Source of the DNA: Pseudomonas viridiflava
GTDB lineage: Bacteria > Pseudomonadota > Gammaproteobacteria > Pseudomonadales > Pseudomonadaceae
Direction: 5' to 3'
Length of the DNA stretch: 34,997 nucleotides
Assembly (NCBI RefSeq): GCF_001642795.1
Contig: NZ_LKEH01000025.1
Location: forward strand, 134,379 to 169,375
Part shown: piece after piece, positions 1 through 8,085 of the stretch
How positions within the stretch are numbered: position 1 is the stretch's first letter
How the letters are laid out: each line of letters starts with the position of its first letter
Notes under the pieces: generated by a model
Database searches by the model: none
What the model saw: only the letters and a program-made list of their open reading frames with translations
Told to the model about the DNA's origin: nothing
Position numbers and translations under genes: made by a program

Positions 1-23
1 CCCTGACATACCGCGTCGGCTGG

Positions 24-46
24 ATCGCCGGCAAGCCGCCTCCCAC
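24..46. repeat. REP-type repetitive palindromic element, left copy
   Basis: This 23-base segment (core GCCGGCAAGCCGCCTCCCAC) has the form of the REP sequences scattered between genes in Pseudomonas chromosomes. Its exact reverse complement lies at 34960-34982 at the other edge of the window. No transposase gene is visible nearby. That it belongs to the REP class rests on family knowledge; the exact inverted match is seen directly. Confidence 0.75.
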
Positions 47-65
47 AGTCCGTTGGTTGCAGCAA

Positions 66-190
66 GACTTGTGGTTAACGATGATCGCTGGGGCTTGGGA
101 ACGATCAGGGTTTACCGCGCGCTGATCGTGCCCATCGCGCGTGGGCATGCATCCCGTGACGCTCTGCGTCACATTCTTGAGCGGACGCAG
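66..190 (+). repeat. Dispersed intergenic repeat with palindromic core, left copy
   Basis: The segment contains a perfect 7-bp inverted repeat, GTGACGC-TCT-GCGTCAC (156-172), preceded by GACTTGTG...TAACGATGA (66-84) and followed by AGCGGACGCAG (180-190). The same parts, in the same order but inverted and slightly diverged, occur at 34826-34902. No gene is seen between the window edge and the end of yacG at 248, so positions 1-247 hold only repeats. The resemblance to P. syringae-type dispersed intergenic repeats is from memory. The palindromes could act as weak transcription stops for the minus-strand genes, but no T tract is present. Confidence 0.6.
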
Positions 191-247
191 TGCGTGGTAA
201 CGATCATCAGGCGATGGAGTTGCTCGAGAAAAGAACCCGCTTAAGCC

Positions 248-457
248 TCAGTGCCCTCTGTGCGGCGCTTCCAGATCACCCGAGAACAGGTCGTCTTCTG
301 CATCCGGACTCACCGGAATGGCGTGTTCTTCCGATGCCCAGGCACCGAGGTCGATCAGTTTGCAGCGGTCCGAGCAGAACGGACGGTTGGGGCTGGCCGC
401 GCTCCATTCCACGGGCGCGCCGCAGGTTGGGCATTGAACGGTCATTGGTTGGCTCAT
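248..457 (-). CDS. yacG: DNA gyrase inhibitor YacG
   Basis: This 69-residue protein is a small zinc-ribbon factor of the YacG family, known in E. coli to bind GyrB and block DNA binding by gyrase. The four zinc ligands are visible as C9-x2-C12 and C28-x3-C32, followed by the family signature K-L-I-D-L-G-x-W and an acidic tail. The ATG overlaps the coaE stop by four bases (ATGA), which supports this start and translational coupling; Met5 is an alternative start. It is the last gene of the pilB-pilC-pilD-coaE-yacG run, the order usual in pseudomonads. Family assignment is firm; the cellular role is inferred from E. coli. Confidence 0.93.
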   Translation of the reverse strand: MSQPMTVQCPTCGAPVEWSAASPNRPFCSDRCKLIDLGAWASEEHAIPVSPDAEDDLFSGDLEAPHRGH

Positions 458-1077
458 GATTGGCCTCCACGCAAAGTAAGGTAAAAGTGGTGCAGCCGCT
501 CGACTTCGCTTTTCAGCCAGGCAGTATCCTGATCGTTGACCAGCACATCGTCGGCATGGCGCAAGCGCTCTTCGCGTTGCACCTGAGCCTTGAGGATGGC
601 CTGGACCTGCTCTTGGCTTGAGCTGTCGCGCAGCATGGTGCGCTCTATCTGCAGTGCCTGGGGTGCATCGATCACCAACAATCGCTGGACCGTGCGGTAC
701 TGACCGGATTCGATCAGCAGTGGTGACACCAGGATGGTATAAGGTGATGTGGCACGCGCCAGATACCGGCTGATTTCCTGATTGATCAGCGGATGCAGCA
801 GTGACTCCAGCCAGCGCCGTTCTTCGGGCAGTTCGAAGATCAGCTTGCGCAGCGCACCCCGATCCAGCTCACCGCTGGTCTGCAGAACGCCTGCGCCAAA
901 GTGCTCGACGATTTGTTCCAACGCCGGCCGTCCAGGTTCCACGACCCAGCGCGCAGCATGATCGGCATCCACGGTATGAATGCCTAGGTCGATGAAGCAC
1001 TGCGCTGCCGCACTTTTACCGCTGCCGATGCCGCCAGTCAGGCCGAGAATCCAGGGTTTTTGATCAGGGTGGGTCAT
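454..1077 (-). CDS. coaE: Dephospho-CoA kinase
   Basis: The 207-residue enzyme phosphorylates the 3'-hydroxyl of dephospho-CoA, the last step of coenzyme A synthesis, in the cytoplasm. A Walker A motif [11 protein letters not shown] lies near residues 12-22, followed by D-A-D-x-x-A-R and the central L-x-x-L-x-H-P-L motif typical of CoaE. The frame stays open far upstream through pilD, so the start was placed at the ATG at 1077, which gives the normal family length and overlaps the pilD stop by four bases. Location behind pilD is standard in Pseudomonas. Nothing unusual is seen. Confidence 0.96.
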   Translation of the reverse strand: MTHPDQKPWILGLTGGIGSGKSAAAQCFIDLGIHTVDADHAARWVVEPGRPALEQIVEHFGAGVLQTSGELDRGALRKLIFELPEERRWLESLLHPLINQEISRYLARATSPYTILVSPLLIESGQYRTVQRLLVIDAPQALQIERTMLRDSSSQEQVQAILKAQVQREERLRHADDVLVNDQDTAWLKSEVERLHHFYLTLRGGQS

Positions 1078-1946
1078 TTGAAACCGGCAAACTGCAAATA
1101 GGAGTCGGTTATTTGACCACCCCAGAGCAAAGCGATCCACCCCGCGATGGCCAGATAAGGACCGAAGGGGATCGGAGTACCGGATTCGACATTGCGCAAT
1201 CGCATCATGATCACGCCGAGAATCGCGCCCACCAGCGACGACAGAAGGATCGTCTGCGGCAGGATCTGCCAGCCGCCCCACGCCCCGAGCATGGCCAGCA
1301 GTTTGAAGTCGCCGTAGCCCATGCCTTCCTTGCCTGTGATCAGCTTGAACAGCCAGAACACCGACCACAACGACAGATACCCCGTCACGGCACCCCACAA
1401 AGCGTCGCTTAACGACGTGAACAGACCAAATGCGTTGACGATCAGGCCCAGCCACATCAACGGCAGTACCAGTGAGTCCGGCAGCAGCTGGGTGTCGGCG
1501 TCTATCAGGCTCATCGCCAGCAAGCCCCAACTCAGCACCAGCATTGCTGCCGTCTGCCAGCAAAAGCCGAAATGCCAGGCCACATAGGCCGACAACACCG
1601 CACAGACCAGTTCGACCAGCGGATAGCGCTTGCTGATCGGAGCCTTGCATTGCGAACACTTGCCGCCAAGCATCAGGTAGCTGACCACCGGCAGGTTTTC
1701 CCAGGGACGGATCTGATGCGCGCAGTGGGGGCAACGGGAGTGGGGGAGGATCAGGTTGAAGGTGGGCTGTTCAGGCTCGGCGGGCAGGCCGAGCATTTCA
1801 CGAGACTGGGCTTTCCAGTCGTTCTCCATCATTTTGGGTAAGCGGTAGACCACGACGTTGAGGAAGCTTCCGATCAGGAGACCGAGTACGGCAACGAAAA
1901 TAACGAAGGCCAGCGTTGAGCTGGCCAGAAAGTCGAGGAGGGGCAT
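1074..1946 (-). CDS. pilD: Prepilin peptidase / N-methyltransferase PilD
   Basis: This 290-residue inner-membrane aspartic protease cleaves the leader from type IV prepilins and type II secretion pseudopilins and methylates the new N-terminal Phe. The cytoplasmic zinc site is present as C72-x2-C75 and C97-x2-C100. The catalytic aspartates fall at D149 (in I-D-A-D) and D213 (in G-x-G-D-F-K), the numbers known for P. aeruginosa PilD. That agreement fixes the ATG at 1946; an in-frame TTG at 1964 lies inside pilC and is rejected. The start is one base beyond the pilC stop. Several hydrophobic segments follow the N-terminal helix. Its substrate PilA is encoded nearby at 5095-5517. Confidence 0.97.
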   Translation of the reverse strand: MPLLDFLASSTLAFVIFVAVLGLLIGSFLNVVVYRLPKMMENDWKAQSREMLGLPAEPEQPTFNLILPHSRCPHCAHQIRPWENLPVVSYLMLGGKCSQCKAPISKRYPLVELVCAVLSAYVAWHFGFCWQTAAMLVLSWGLLAMSLIDADTQLLPDSLVLPLMWLGLIVNAFGLFTSLSDALWGAVTGYLSLWSVFWLFKLITGKEGMGYGDFKLLAMLGAWGGWQILPQTILLSSLVGAILGVIMMRLRNVESGTPIPFGPYLAIAGWIALLWGGQITDSYLQFAGFK

Positions 1947-1947
1947 G

Positions 1948-3165
1948 TCAGACAACGTTTCCAAGTTTGAATATCGGCAGATACATGGCGATCACCAGAC
2001 CGCCGACGATGACCCCAAGTACCGCCATGATCATTGGCTCCATGAGGCTGGTCAGGCTGTCGACCATGTTATCGACTTCATCTTCGTAATAGGTGGCGAC
2101 CTTGTCGAGCATACTGTCCAGTGCTCCGGACTCTTCCCCGATGGCGGTCATCTGGATGGCAAGGCTCGGGAAAACGCCAGTGGAGCGCATCGAAAAGTTT
2201 AGTTGCATGCCCGTTGAGACATCTTGCTTGATCTTCATGACCGCATTTCTGAATACGACATTACCGGTTGCGCCCGCAACCGAGTCCAGGGCTTCGACTA
2301 GCGGGACGCCTGCAGCAAAAGTGGTTGCGAGTGTCCGAGCGTACCGCGCCACCGACGACTTGAAGATCAACGGCCCAATAATAGGGATTTTCAACAAAAA
2401 TCTGTCAATACTGTCGCGAAACTTCTGTGACTGTTTATAGGACCGTTTGAACAGAAAAATGCCCGCGATGAAAAGGCCAAGAATTGCAAGCCACCAAGTT
2501 TGTACTATCTCCGAAAGCCCTATCACCATGAGCGTGAAAGCAGGCAGTTCCGCTCCGAAACTGGCAAAAACCGATTGGAACTGGGGAACCACTTTGATGA
2601 GCAAAATACCGGAAACAATGATAGCCACCACCAGAACTGCAGCTGGATAAGTCATGGCTTTCTTGATCTTGGCTTTCAGCTTTTCGGTTTTTTCCTTGTA
2701 GGTCGCAACACGATCCAGCAGGCTTTCCAGAGCTCCCGCCTGCTCGCCAGCGTCCACCAGATTGCAGAAAAGATCATCGAAGTGTTCTGGCTTTTGTCTG
2801 AGGGCGGTCGCAAAACTGTTACCTGCAGATACTTCTTGTTTCAGTGAGTCGACAAGAGAGCGCATGTTCGGATTCTCCGAACCTTCGCTGATGATGTCGA
2901 ACGACTGCAGCAGTGGAACGCCAGCCTTCATCATCGTCGCCATTTGCCGAGAGAAAAAAGCGATGTCCAGCGGTTTGATCTTTTTACCCCTGCCGAAGAT
3001 CGAGACCGTTTTCTTCCTCACTTTAGTCGGGTTGATGCCCTGCTTACGAAGTTGAGCCTTGATCAGCGCCGGATTGTGGCCACTCAATTCACCGCTGATC
3101 TTGCCGCCTTTCTTGTCTACGCCTTCCCAGGTGAAAACACTGACTTTGACTGCTTTACTGGCCAT
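1948..3165 (-). CDS. pilC: Type IV pilus inner-membrane platform protein PilC
   Basis: The 405-residue protein is the polytopic inner-membrane platform on which the PilB ATPase acts to insert pilins. It contains two related GspF/T2SF-type cytoplasmic domains (roughly residues 70-195 and 275-395); the repeated motif is visible as F-x-R-Q-M-A-T-M-M-K-A-G-V-P-L and Y-A-R-T-L-A-T-T-F-A-A-G-V-P-L. Each domain is followed by hydrophobic segments. The ATG at 3165 is two bases beyond the pilB stop, so the genes are co-transcribed and probably coupled. The DNA is AT-richer than pilB and pilD (38% GC in 2401-2460 by hand count), which may reflect allele exchange. Confidence 0.97.
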   Translation of the reverse strand: MASKAVKVSVFTWEGVDKKGGKISGELSGHNPALIKAQLRKQGINPTKVRKKTVSIFGRGKKIKPLDIAFFSRQMATMMKAGVPLLQSFDIISEGSENPNMRSLVDSLKQEVSAGNSFATALRQKPEHFDDLFCNLVDAGEQAGALESLLDRVATYKEKTEKLKAKIKKAMTYPAAVLVVAIIVSGILLIKVVPQFQSVFASFGAELPAFTLMVIGLSEIVQTWWLAILGLFIAGIFLFKRSYKQSQKFRDSIDRFLLKIPIIGPLIFKSSVARYARTLATTFAAGVPLVEALDSVAGATGNVVFRNAVMKIKQDVSTGMQLNFSMRSTGVFPSLAIQMTAIGEESGALDSMLDKVATYYEDEVDNMVDSLTSLMEPMIMAVLGVIVGGLVIAMYLPIFKLGNVV

Positions 3166-3167
3166 GC

Positions 3168-4868
3168 TTAATCCTTGGTCACGCGATTGACTTCTTCCAG
3201 GCTGGTAATGCCCTGCATAGCTTTCGACAACCCTGATGTGCGCAGGTCATTGAAACCATCCTTGCGCATCTGCCTGGAAATCTCCAGCGAGTTGCCTTCT
3301 TCCATGATGATGCGCTCCAGTTCCGGCGTTTTTTTTACGACTTCGTAAATCCCGACTCGGCCTCGATAGCCGCCGTTGCAGTGTTCGCACCCGACCGGGC
3401 CGTACAGTTTGAAGGTGCCGACTTTCGACTCCGGGAAGCCTTCCTTGATCAGCGTCTCGTGTGGGACGTCGACTTCCTTCTTGCAGTGGCTGCACAGCTT
3501 GCGCGCCAGTCGCTGAGCAATGATCAGATTGATCGCCGTGGCGATGTTGAATGCCGCAACACCCATGTGGTGCAGGCGTGTCAGGGTTTCTGCTGCGCTG
3601 TTGGTGTGCAGCGTCGATAACACCATGTGGCCGGTCTGAGAGGCCTTGATCGCAATCTCGGCGGTTTCCAGGTCGCGAATCTCACCGACCATGATCACAT
3701 CCGGGTCCTGACGTAGAAACGCGCGCAACGCCTGGGAGAAGTCCATGCCCTGGCGCGGGTTGACGTTGACCTGGTTGACGCCCTCCAGGTTGATCTCCAC
3801 CGGGTCCTCGGCGGTTGAAATATTGATATTCACGGTGTTGAGAATGTTAAGGCCCGTGTACAACGAAACGGTTTTGCCCGAGCCGGTCGGGCCTGTCACC
3901 AGAATCATGCCCTGCGGCTGCTTGAGCGCTTCCAGATACAGCTCTTTCTGATCCGGCTCGTAGCCCAGCGCATCAATACCCATCTGTGCACTGGTCGGAT
4001 CGAGAATCCGCATCACGATCTTCTCGCCCCACAGCGTCGGCAGCGTGTTCATCCGGAAGTCGATGGATTTGGTTTTGGAAACACGCAACTTGACCCGGCC
4101 GTCCTGAGGCTTGCGCCGCTCCGAAATATCAAGGCTGGCCATCACCTTCAGACGCGCTGCAATACGGTTTGCCAGATTGATCGGCGGCCGGGCGGCTTCG
4201 TGCAGAATCCCGTCGGTACGAAAGCGTACGCGGAAAACCTTTTCATAAGGTTCGAAGTGCAAGTCGGAGGAGCCCAGCCGAATCGCATCCAGCAGCATTT
4301 TATTGACGAAACGGACGACTGGAGCGTCATCGGCATCATCGCGGCTGGTAATGGATGTTTCTTTGGCGCTCTCGCCCGGTTCTATGTCCAGATCCAGGTC
4401 AATATCCGCCAAAGATCCCAAGCCACTGTCGCTGTCGAAGAACCTGTCGATGGCAACACTGAGTTTGTCGTCTTCAACCAGAATCGCTTCAGTGTTCAGG
4501 CCCGTGCTGAACTGTATATCGGTCACAGCCTGATGGTTGGTCGGGTCCGAGATGCCAATAAAGAGCCGGTTGCCGCGACGCCATAGCGGCAGCGCGTGAT
4601 GCTGACGAGCGAGCTTTTCGCTTACCAGCCCTTTGGGCTGATTTTCTTTATCCAGGCTGGAGAGGTCCATGAACGGCACGCCGAACTGCTCGGAGGCCAT
4701 TTCTGCGAGGGTCAGACTCTTGACCAGTTTGTTCTGGACCAGATAGCTGACCAGCGAAATCTTGTCGCGTCGCGCCTGCTGGAATGCCTGCTGGGCAGCT
4801 TTTTCGGAAAGGAGCTCGGCGGCGACCAATTGCTTGGCCAGACCTGTTAGGACAACGACATCACTCAT
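3168..4868 (-). CDS. pilB: Type IV pilus extension ATPase PilB
   Basis: This 566-residue hexameric ATPase drives pilus extension from the cytoplasmic face. The N-terminal MshEN-like domain (about residues 1-150) binds cyclic-di-GMP in some relatives. The GspE-type core carries Walker A G-P-T-G-S-G-K-T at 326-333, Walker B with V-G-E-I-R-D, a His box, and a zinc tetracysteine (C-x2-C ... C-x2-C) near the C terminus. The frame is open upstream to 5069, but the ATG at 4868 gives the normal PilB length and N terminus M-S-D-V-V. It heads the minus-strand operon and is divergent from pilA across a 226-base gap. Confidence 0.97.
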   Translation of the reverse strand: MSDVVVLTGLAKQLVAAELLSEKAAQQAFQQARRDKISLVSYLVQNKLVKSLTLAEMASEQFGVPFMDLSSLDKENQPKGLVSEKLARQHHALPLWRRGNRLFIGISDPTNHQAVTDIQFSTGLNTEAILVEDDKLSVAIDRFFDSDSGLGSLADIDLDLDIEPGESAKETSITSRDDADDAPVVRFVNKMLLDAIRLGSSDLHFEPYEKVFRVRFRTDGILHEAARPPINLANRIAARLKVMASLDISERRKPQDGRVKLRVSKTKSIDFRMNTLPTLWGEKIVMRILDPTSAQMGIDALGYEPDQKELYLEALKQPQGMILVTGPTGSGKTVSLYTGLNILNTVNINISTAEDPVEINLEGVNQVNVNPRQGMDFSQALRAFLRQDPDVIMVGEIRDLETAEIAIKASQTGHMVLSTLHTNSAAETLTRLHHMGVAAFNIATAINLIIAQRLARKLCSHCKKEVDVPHETLIKEGFPESKVGTFKLYGPVGCEHCNGGYRGRVGIYEVVKKTPELERIIMEEGNSLEISRQMRKDGFNDLRTSGLSKAMQGITSLEEVNRVTKD

Positions 4869-5031
4869 AAAACCACCAGATACAGACAGTGGAAGGGTTA
4901 TAGCGCAGTCGAGCAGTGCTGCCAAATGAGAGTGAGGGGTGTGACGAAAATTGTCAGTTTCTGCTGATTTCTGAGCTGAGTGAGGTGCGTTAAAACTGGT
5001 TTGAATGCCAGAATTGAGGTCTGTATCACAT

Positions 5032-5047
5032 TGGCATGCTGTGTGCT
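5032..5047 (+). promoter_or_regulatory. Sigma-54 (RpoN) promoter of pilA
   Basis: TGGCATGCTGTGTGCT matches the -24/-12 consensus TGGCAYR-N4-TTGCW at every defined position except the first T of the -12 element, with correct GG-to-GC spacing. It lies 48 bases upstream of the pilA ATG and predicts a transcription start near 5058. pilA is RpoN- and PilS/PilR-dependent in P. aeruginosa. A TGTC tetramer at 4952-4955, about 105 bases upstream of that start, falls where PilR sites are known, but it is too short to call a site. Confidence 0.85.
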
Positions 5048-5094
5048 TTAGCCTCTCCAAGGCACACAAAATTGACGCCTCGGAGAAGTACGCG

Positions 5095-5517
5095 ATGAAA
5101 GCACAAAAAGGTTTTACGTTGATCGAATTGATGATCGTTGTAGCGATCGTTGGTATTTTGGCTGCAGTGGCAATACCTTCCTACCAGAACTACACCAAGA
5201 AAGCGGCTTATTCTGAAGTCTTGGCTGCCATGGCGTCCGTGAAAACTGCCGTGGGTCTTTGTACTGTGCAAGCTGCAGCTCTTACCGAGTGCGACACAGC
5301 AGCGAAAGTCGGTGCGACCTTGCCTGCAGGTGTTACTACTGGCGCCGTAAATACCATCGCTATTGGCACCAACGGTGCTATCACAGCCACACCAAATGCG
5401 TACAAAGGTATTGTTGCGACTGAGACTTGCACTCTGACTCCAAGTGCTCCAGGTGGCGGAGCGGTTTGGACGTTCAGCGGGGCTTGTGTAACTGCTGGCT
5501 ACGTACGGGCCAACTGA
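5095..5517 (+). CDS. pilA: Type IV major pilin PilA
   Basis: The 140-residue prepilin is the main subunit of the type IVa pilus. It has a six-residue leader (M-K-A-Q-K-G) cut by PilD before Phe, Glu at mature position 5, and the hydrophobic assembly helix [11 protein letters not shown]. Four cysteines (C56, C66, C112, C131) could form two disulfides; the last pair bounds a C-terminal D-loop. The frame opens at 5005, but the ATG at 5095 is preceded by GGAGAAG and gives the correct leader. It is monocistronic, between a sigma-54 promoter and tRNA-Thr, with no pilin-accessory gene in between. The variable C-terminal two-thirds is Ala/Thr/Gly-rich, as expected of a fast-diverging surface protein. 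Confidence 0.97.
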   Translation: MKAQKGFTLIELMIVVAIVGILAAVAIPSYQNYTKKAAYSEVLAAMASVKTAVGLCTVQAAALTECDTAAKVGATLPAGVTTGAVNTIAIGTNGAITATPNAYKGIVATETCTLTPSAPGGGAVWTFSGACVTAGYVRAN

Positions 5518-5551
5518 TTAATTAGTTAGATGTACTAGTCTTTTCTGTGCC

Positions 5552-5628
5552 GCCGAGATAGCTCAGCCCGGTAGAGCAGCGCACTCGTAACGCGAAGGTC
5601 GCAGGTTCGATTCCTGTTTTCGGCACCA
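5552..5628 (+). tRNA. tRNA-Thr (anticodon CGT)
   Basis: The 77-base sequence folds as a full cloverleaf: acceptor GCCGAGA/TTTCGGC, D arm GCTC/GAGC with a nine-base loop, T arm GCAGG-TTCGATT-CCTGT, discriminator A and encoded CCA. The anticodon CGT is at 5586-5588 in the loop CTCGTAA, reading ACG (Thr). The anticodon stem GCGCA/CGCGA has A31 opposite C39, where related tRNAs I recall have A-T, plus the G27-A43 apposition known in E. coli thrW. A tRNA-Thr just after pilA is the normal pseudomonad arrangement. Confidence 0.95.
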
Positions 5629-5638
5629 GCAACACCCC

Positions 5639-5675
5639 AAAAAGCCTCGAATCCTTACGGATTTCGAGGCTTTTT
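5639..5675 (+). terminator. Rho-independent terminator after tRNA-Thr
   Basis: AAAAGCCTCGAATCC, loop TTAC, then GGATTTCGAGGCTTTTT forms a long hairpin with one bulged base and a run of T on the plus strand. The left arm begins with A residues, so it can also end minus-strand transcription arriving from the lipoprotein gene at 5712. Confidence 0.9.
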
Positions 5676-5711
5676 GCGTTCAGTCACCCGGTTGCATCTT
5701 GAGTATCTGCC

Positions 5712-6692
5712 TCAGATGCAGTCATCCCGGTTCATGCTGTTGATCAGCTTGCTGAACGCCCGTTGCAGGTCTTCCGAGTCTCGTTTGATGGGGTTGTTGA
5801 TTTTCCACATCATTTCACTGGTGCTTTCGCGTTTGTATCGGCCTGTTCGCGCATTGCTGACCGCTTCTCGTCCTTTGCCGACGAAACTATTCAGATCGCT
5901 CAGCGTGATAGAGCAGTTGGGCGGACGTTTCTGCTCGCGGGATTTCTTGTCCCAGCCTTCGATCATTTGGGCAGTATGGTTAAGGCTTTCTTCGAGGGGT
6001 TTGGCCTTCGCTTCGCTGCCCGCGCTTGCGAAGAAGTCGCTGGCCAGCCGTGCGGACTCCTTGCCGTACACGACGATACCGGCACGGTAGTAGGCCAGGG
6101 TGTCTTTTTCAGCGTTATCGAAGGCTGTTCGGGTGTTGATTTCGTCGCGCCTGCGAATACCGTCAAAGAATACGGCTTGGGCTTCGGCTACGTCTTTCAT
6201 GGCCGCCTCCAGGGCCGGCTCCATTTCCCGTGCCTTTTTGCCGTCGTCTGCGAGATAGCCTTTGGAGTCACTGTAGTTGGCCAGTTCGCCATGGATAGGT
6301 TCCAGTTTGGCCAGTGCAGCCAAGGTGTTCTTTGCGGGCTCATCGAGTTCCGGCATCGGGAAGCTGATGGCAAGCGCTTGGTTCAGTTTGCGTTGCAGGG
6401 TGCTGATGTCGTAAGGACTGAACAGCGTGTAATCAGTCACTTTCTTGCCTGGAGCCAGCTTGCCGGAGTAGAGCTCGACACGCTTTTCCAGCAGTTCGCC
6501 GAAGTCCTCGCCCTGATTTGCGGCATCAACGTAGGCGTTGTATTTCTCGATTTCTACCTGCTCGGTGCTCACGCTTTGTTGAGTCGAGTTGGCAGGGTGC
6601 GAGGCGCTTTTGGGGGTGTCGCCTTTGTCGCATCCCGCCAGGGCGAGCCCCAGCGAAACCAGTAATGCAGCCAGCGTACTTCTTGAGTGCAA
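5712..6692 (-). CDS. DUF3829-like (YiiG-type) lipoprotein
   Basis: The 326-residue protein has a lipoprotein signal peptide with lipobox L-A-G-C, so lipidation is expected at C21; Asp follows, an inner-membrane retention residue in enterics whose meaning in Pseudomonas is less certain. The mature part is helical and charged, with the repeated Tyr-containing pattern (for example K-Y-N-A-Y, L-A-Y-Y) seen in DUF3829/YiiG proteins; no function is known. The start is a TTG at 6692, chosen because it follows a strong GGAAGGAAGAG and alone gives a complete signal peptide. The gene at 6749-7180 is 56 bases upstream on the same strand and may be co-transcribed. Family call from memory, moderate confidence. 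Confidence 0.72.
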   Translation of the reverse strand: MHSRSTLAALLVSLGLALAGCDKGDTPKSASHPANSTQQSVSTEQVEIEKYNAYVDAANQGEDFGELLEKRVELYSGKLAPGKKVTDYTLFSPYDISTLQRKLNQALAISFPMPELDEPAKNTLAALAKLEPIHGELANYSDSKGYLADDGKKAREMEPALEAAMKDVAEAQAVFFDGIRRRDEINTRTAFDNAEKDTLAYYRAGIVVYGKESARLASDFFASAGSEAKAKPLEESLNHTAQMIEGWDKKSREQKRPPNCSITLSDLNSFVGKGREAVSNARTGRYKRESTSEMMWKINNPIKRDSEDLQRAFSKLINSMNRDDCI

Positions 6693-6748
6693 TTTTCTCT
6701 TCCTTCCATGAGGTTTTAGGGGGTGTTAAAAAGAGTGCGGCGGGGGCG

Positions 6749-7180
6749 TTACCAGTCGAACAGGCCGACGTAGACTTTCTGGTCAGCGCCATAGCCGCAG
6801 CCCGCAGTGTCCATGCGCACCGACGCTTCAAGTTTGCCCTTGATCAGGCGCAGGGCCTGGGTCTGCGCCAAGCAATTGGTGCCGGGTGCTGGTTCACGCT
6901 CATTACGCATCACCAGAACAATAGGGGTGTTATTGAACATTTCGACACGGGCATTGCCGTGTTTGTCGGGGCCGAACTGGCAGGGCCAGGCCATTTCCAG
7001 CACACGCAGGCTCTGGTCAGGTTCCGACAGGGCGCAGCGGCCTTGATGATCGATCAGCTGCAGGTGCTTCTGGCCGAGCGTGACACTCAGAGGAGGAGGC
7101 GGACTTGCTTGCGCATGAGTGGCCGCGCAAAGCAGTAAACCAAAAGCAACGTAATGCGCGAGGCGTCGGTGGTCCTTCAT
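6749..7180 (-). CDS. Hypothetical exported protein
   Basis: I do not recognise this 143-residue protein. It has a clear Sec signal peptide: a basic start (K-D-H-R-R), a hydrophobic stretch, and a likely cut after A-Q-A near residue 25. A short Pro run follows, then a compact domain with four cysteines that could make two disulfides in the periplasm. There is no lipobox and no later membrane segment. It sits directly upstream of the DUF3829-like lipoprotein on the same strand with no terminator between, so the two may form a small envelope operon. The ATG at 7180 is the only start that gives the whole signal peptide. Confidence 0.7.
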   Translation of the reverse strand: MKDHRRLAHYVAFGLLLCAATHAQASPPPPLSVTLGQKHLQLIDHQGRCALSEPDQSLRVLEMAWPCQFGPDKHGNARVEMFNNTPIVLVMRNEREPAPGTNCLAQTQALRLIKGKLEASVRMDTAGCGYGADQKVYVGLFDW

Positions 7181-7365
7181 GGGTCAAAGTCCTTGTGGTG
7201 TGCGTGCAAGCAGGCACTGTCGCTCCAGGGGTGGCGCAAGGCCTGCATGTGCGTAACAGACGCTGTATTTCAGTATTGGTTCATGGCGGACTGAGTCTGA
7301 TTGCAGGAGTGTGAAGGCTTTGGCATCGCAGGAAGGTGAAGACCTGTAGCGATTTAAACCGGAAA

Positions 7366-7397
7366 CAAAAATCCCGACCTGAAAAGGTCGGGATTTC
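7366..7397 (-). terminator. Rho-independent terminator of the DUF1523 gene
   Basis: AATCCCGACCT, loop GAAA, AGGTCGGGATT is an 11-bp perfect hairpin. Read on the minus strand it is followed by a T run, as expected for the stop of the gene at 7415-7966. It separates that gene from the two minus-strand genes further on. Confidence 0.88.
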
Positions 7398-7414
7398 GGT
7401 GCTGCACTGGAGCC

Positions 7415-7966
7415 TTACCTCACCACCTGATCCACCCGCGGCTGCGTCGGTCTGCGAAAGCGGCGGCGGATCACGACGACGATCAGCACCAGCAGTACAA
7501 TCAACACACCAAAGAAGATCGCGTTGAACACCGGGAACGGTTCGTCACGGGTGGTGACAGCTTCGACCTGGGTCACGTTGGGGAACATCGAGAGGATCTG
7601 GATGCGCCAGCCGTAGTAACGGATGAGTGCCAGTTGCTGGGAGTTGCGGGAGTAGCCCTGGGCCTTGGCCTGGATGTCGGCAGAGTCGAACTTGAAGTAC
7701 CACGGGAAGCTCCAGCCGGTGTCTTCGTTGCGGTAGACCACAACGTTTTTGTTGTCCGGGTGCTCGGTGTTGATGAAGTACACGTCGCGGGTCGGGCCGT
7801 CGGCCGGGTTTTCGGCGTTGATGACGCCGTCGGCGTCCATTCTTTTGACTTCCACACCGGTGATCATCACGACATCATGGCGCGGCAGGACGTAATAGAG
7901 GCTTAATGCGCCGATCCCGAATGCTACGAATACCACAAGCCAAATCGACCTTTTAAGCCACTTCAT
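7415..7966 (-). CDS. DUF1523 family membrane protein
   Basis: This 183-residue protein has an N-terminal membrane segment after M-K-W-L-K-R (about residues 7-28), an extracytoplasmic domain containing G-W-S-F-P-W-Y-F-K-F-D and Y-Y-G-W-R-I-x-x-L-S-M-F-P-N, and a second hydrophobic segment (about 148-168) followed by a basic R-R-R-F-R-R tail on the cytoplasmic side. These features match DUF1523 proteins, whose function is unknown. It is divergent from the Ter operon, sharing a 119-base intergenic region, and has its own terminator. I found no convincing paired -35/-10 in the shared gap on either strand. Confidence 0.8.
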   Translation of the reverse strand: MKWLKRSIWLVVFVAFGIGALSLYYVLPRHDVVMITGVEVKRMDADGVINAENPADGPTRDVYFINTEHPDNKNVVVYRNEDTGWSFPWYFKFDSADIQAKAQGYSRNSQQLALIRYYGWRIQILSMFPNVTQVEAVTTRDEPFPVFNAIFFGVLIVLLVLIVVVIRRRFRRPTQPRVDQVVR

Positions 7967-8085
7967 ACCAGCGTCCTCTGTTTAAAATTGCGTGACTTTG
8001 CCTTAATCCGAACATTTCGAAGCAAAACAGTTATTACAAAATTCGACAAGGCCGTTTGAGGCGGACCTGTCCTTTGGAGATTTAC

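Noticed and set aside
1..247. Small frames at the left edge (for example 53-244)
   Set aside because: They overlap repeat sequence, lack ribosome sites and resemble no protein I know.
7967..8085. Promoters for the Ter operon and the DUF1523 gene
   Set aside because: Several A/T-rich hexamers are present, but no -35/-10 pair scored better than three of six in both boxes, so no promoter is listed.
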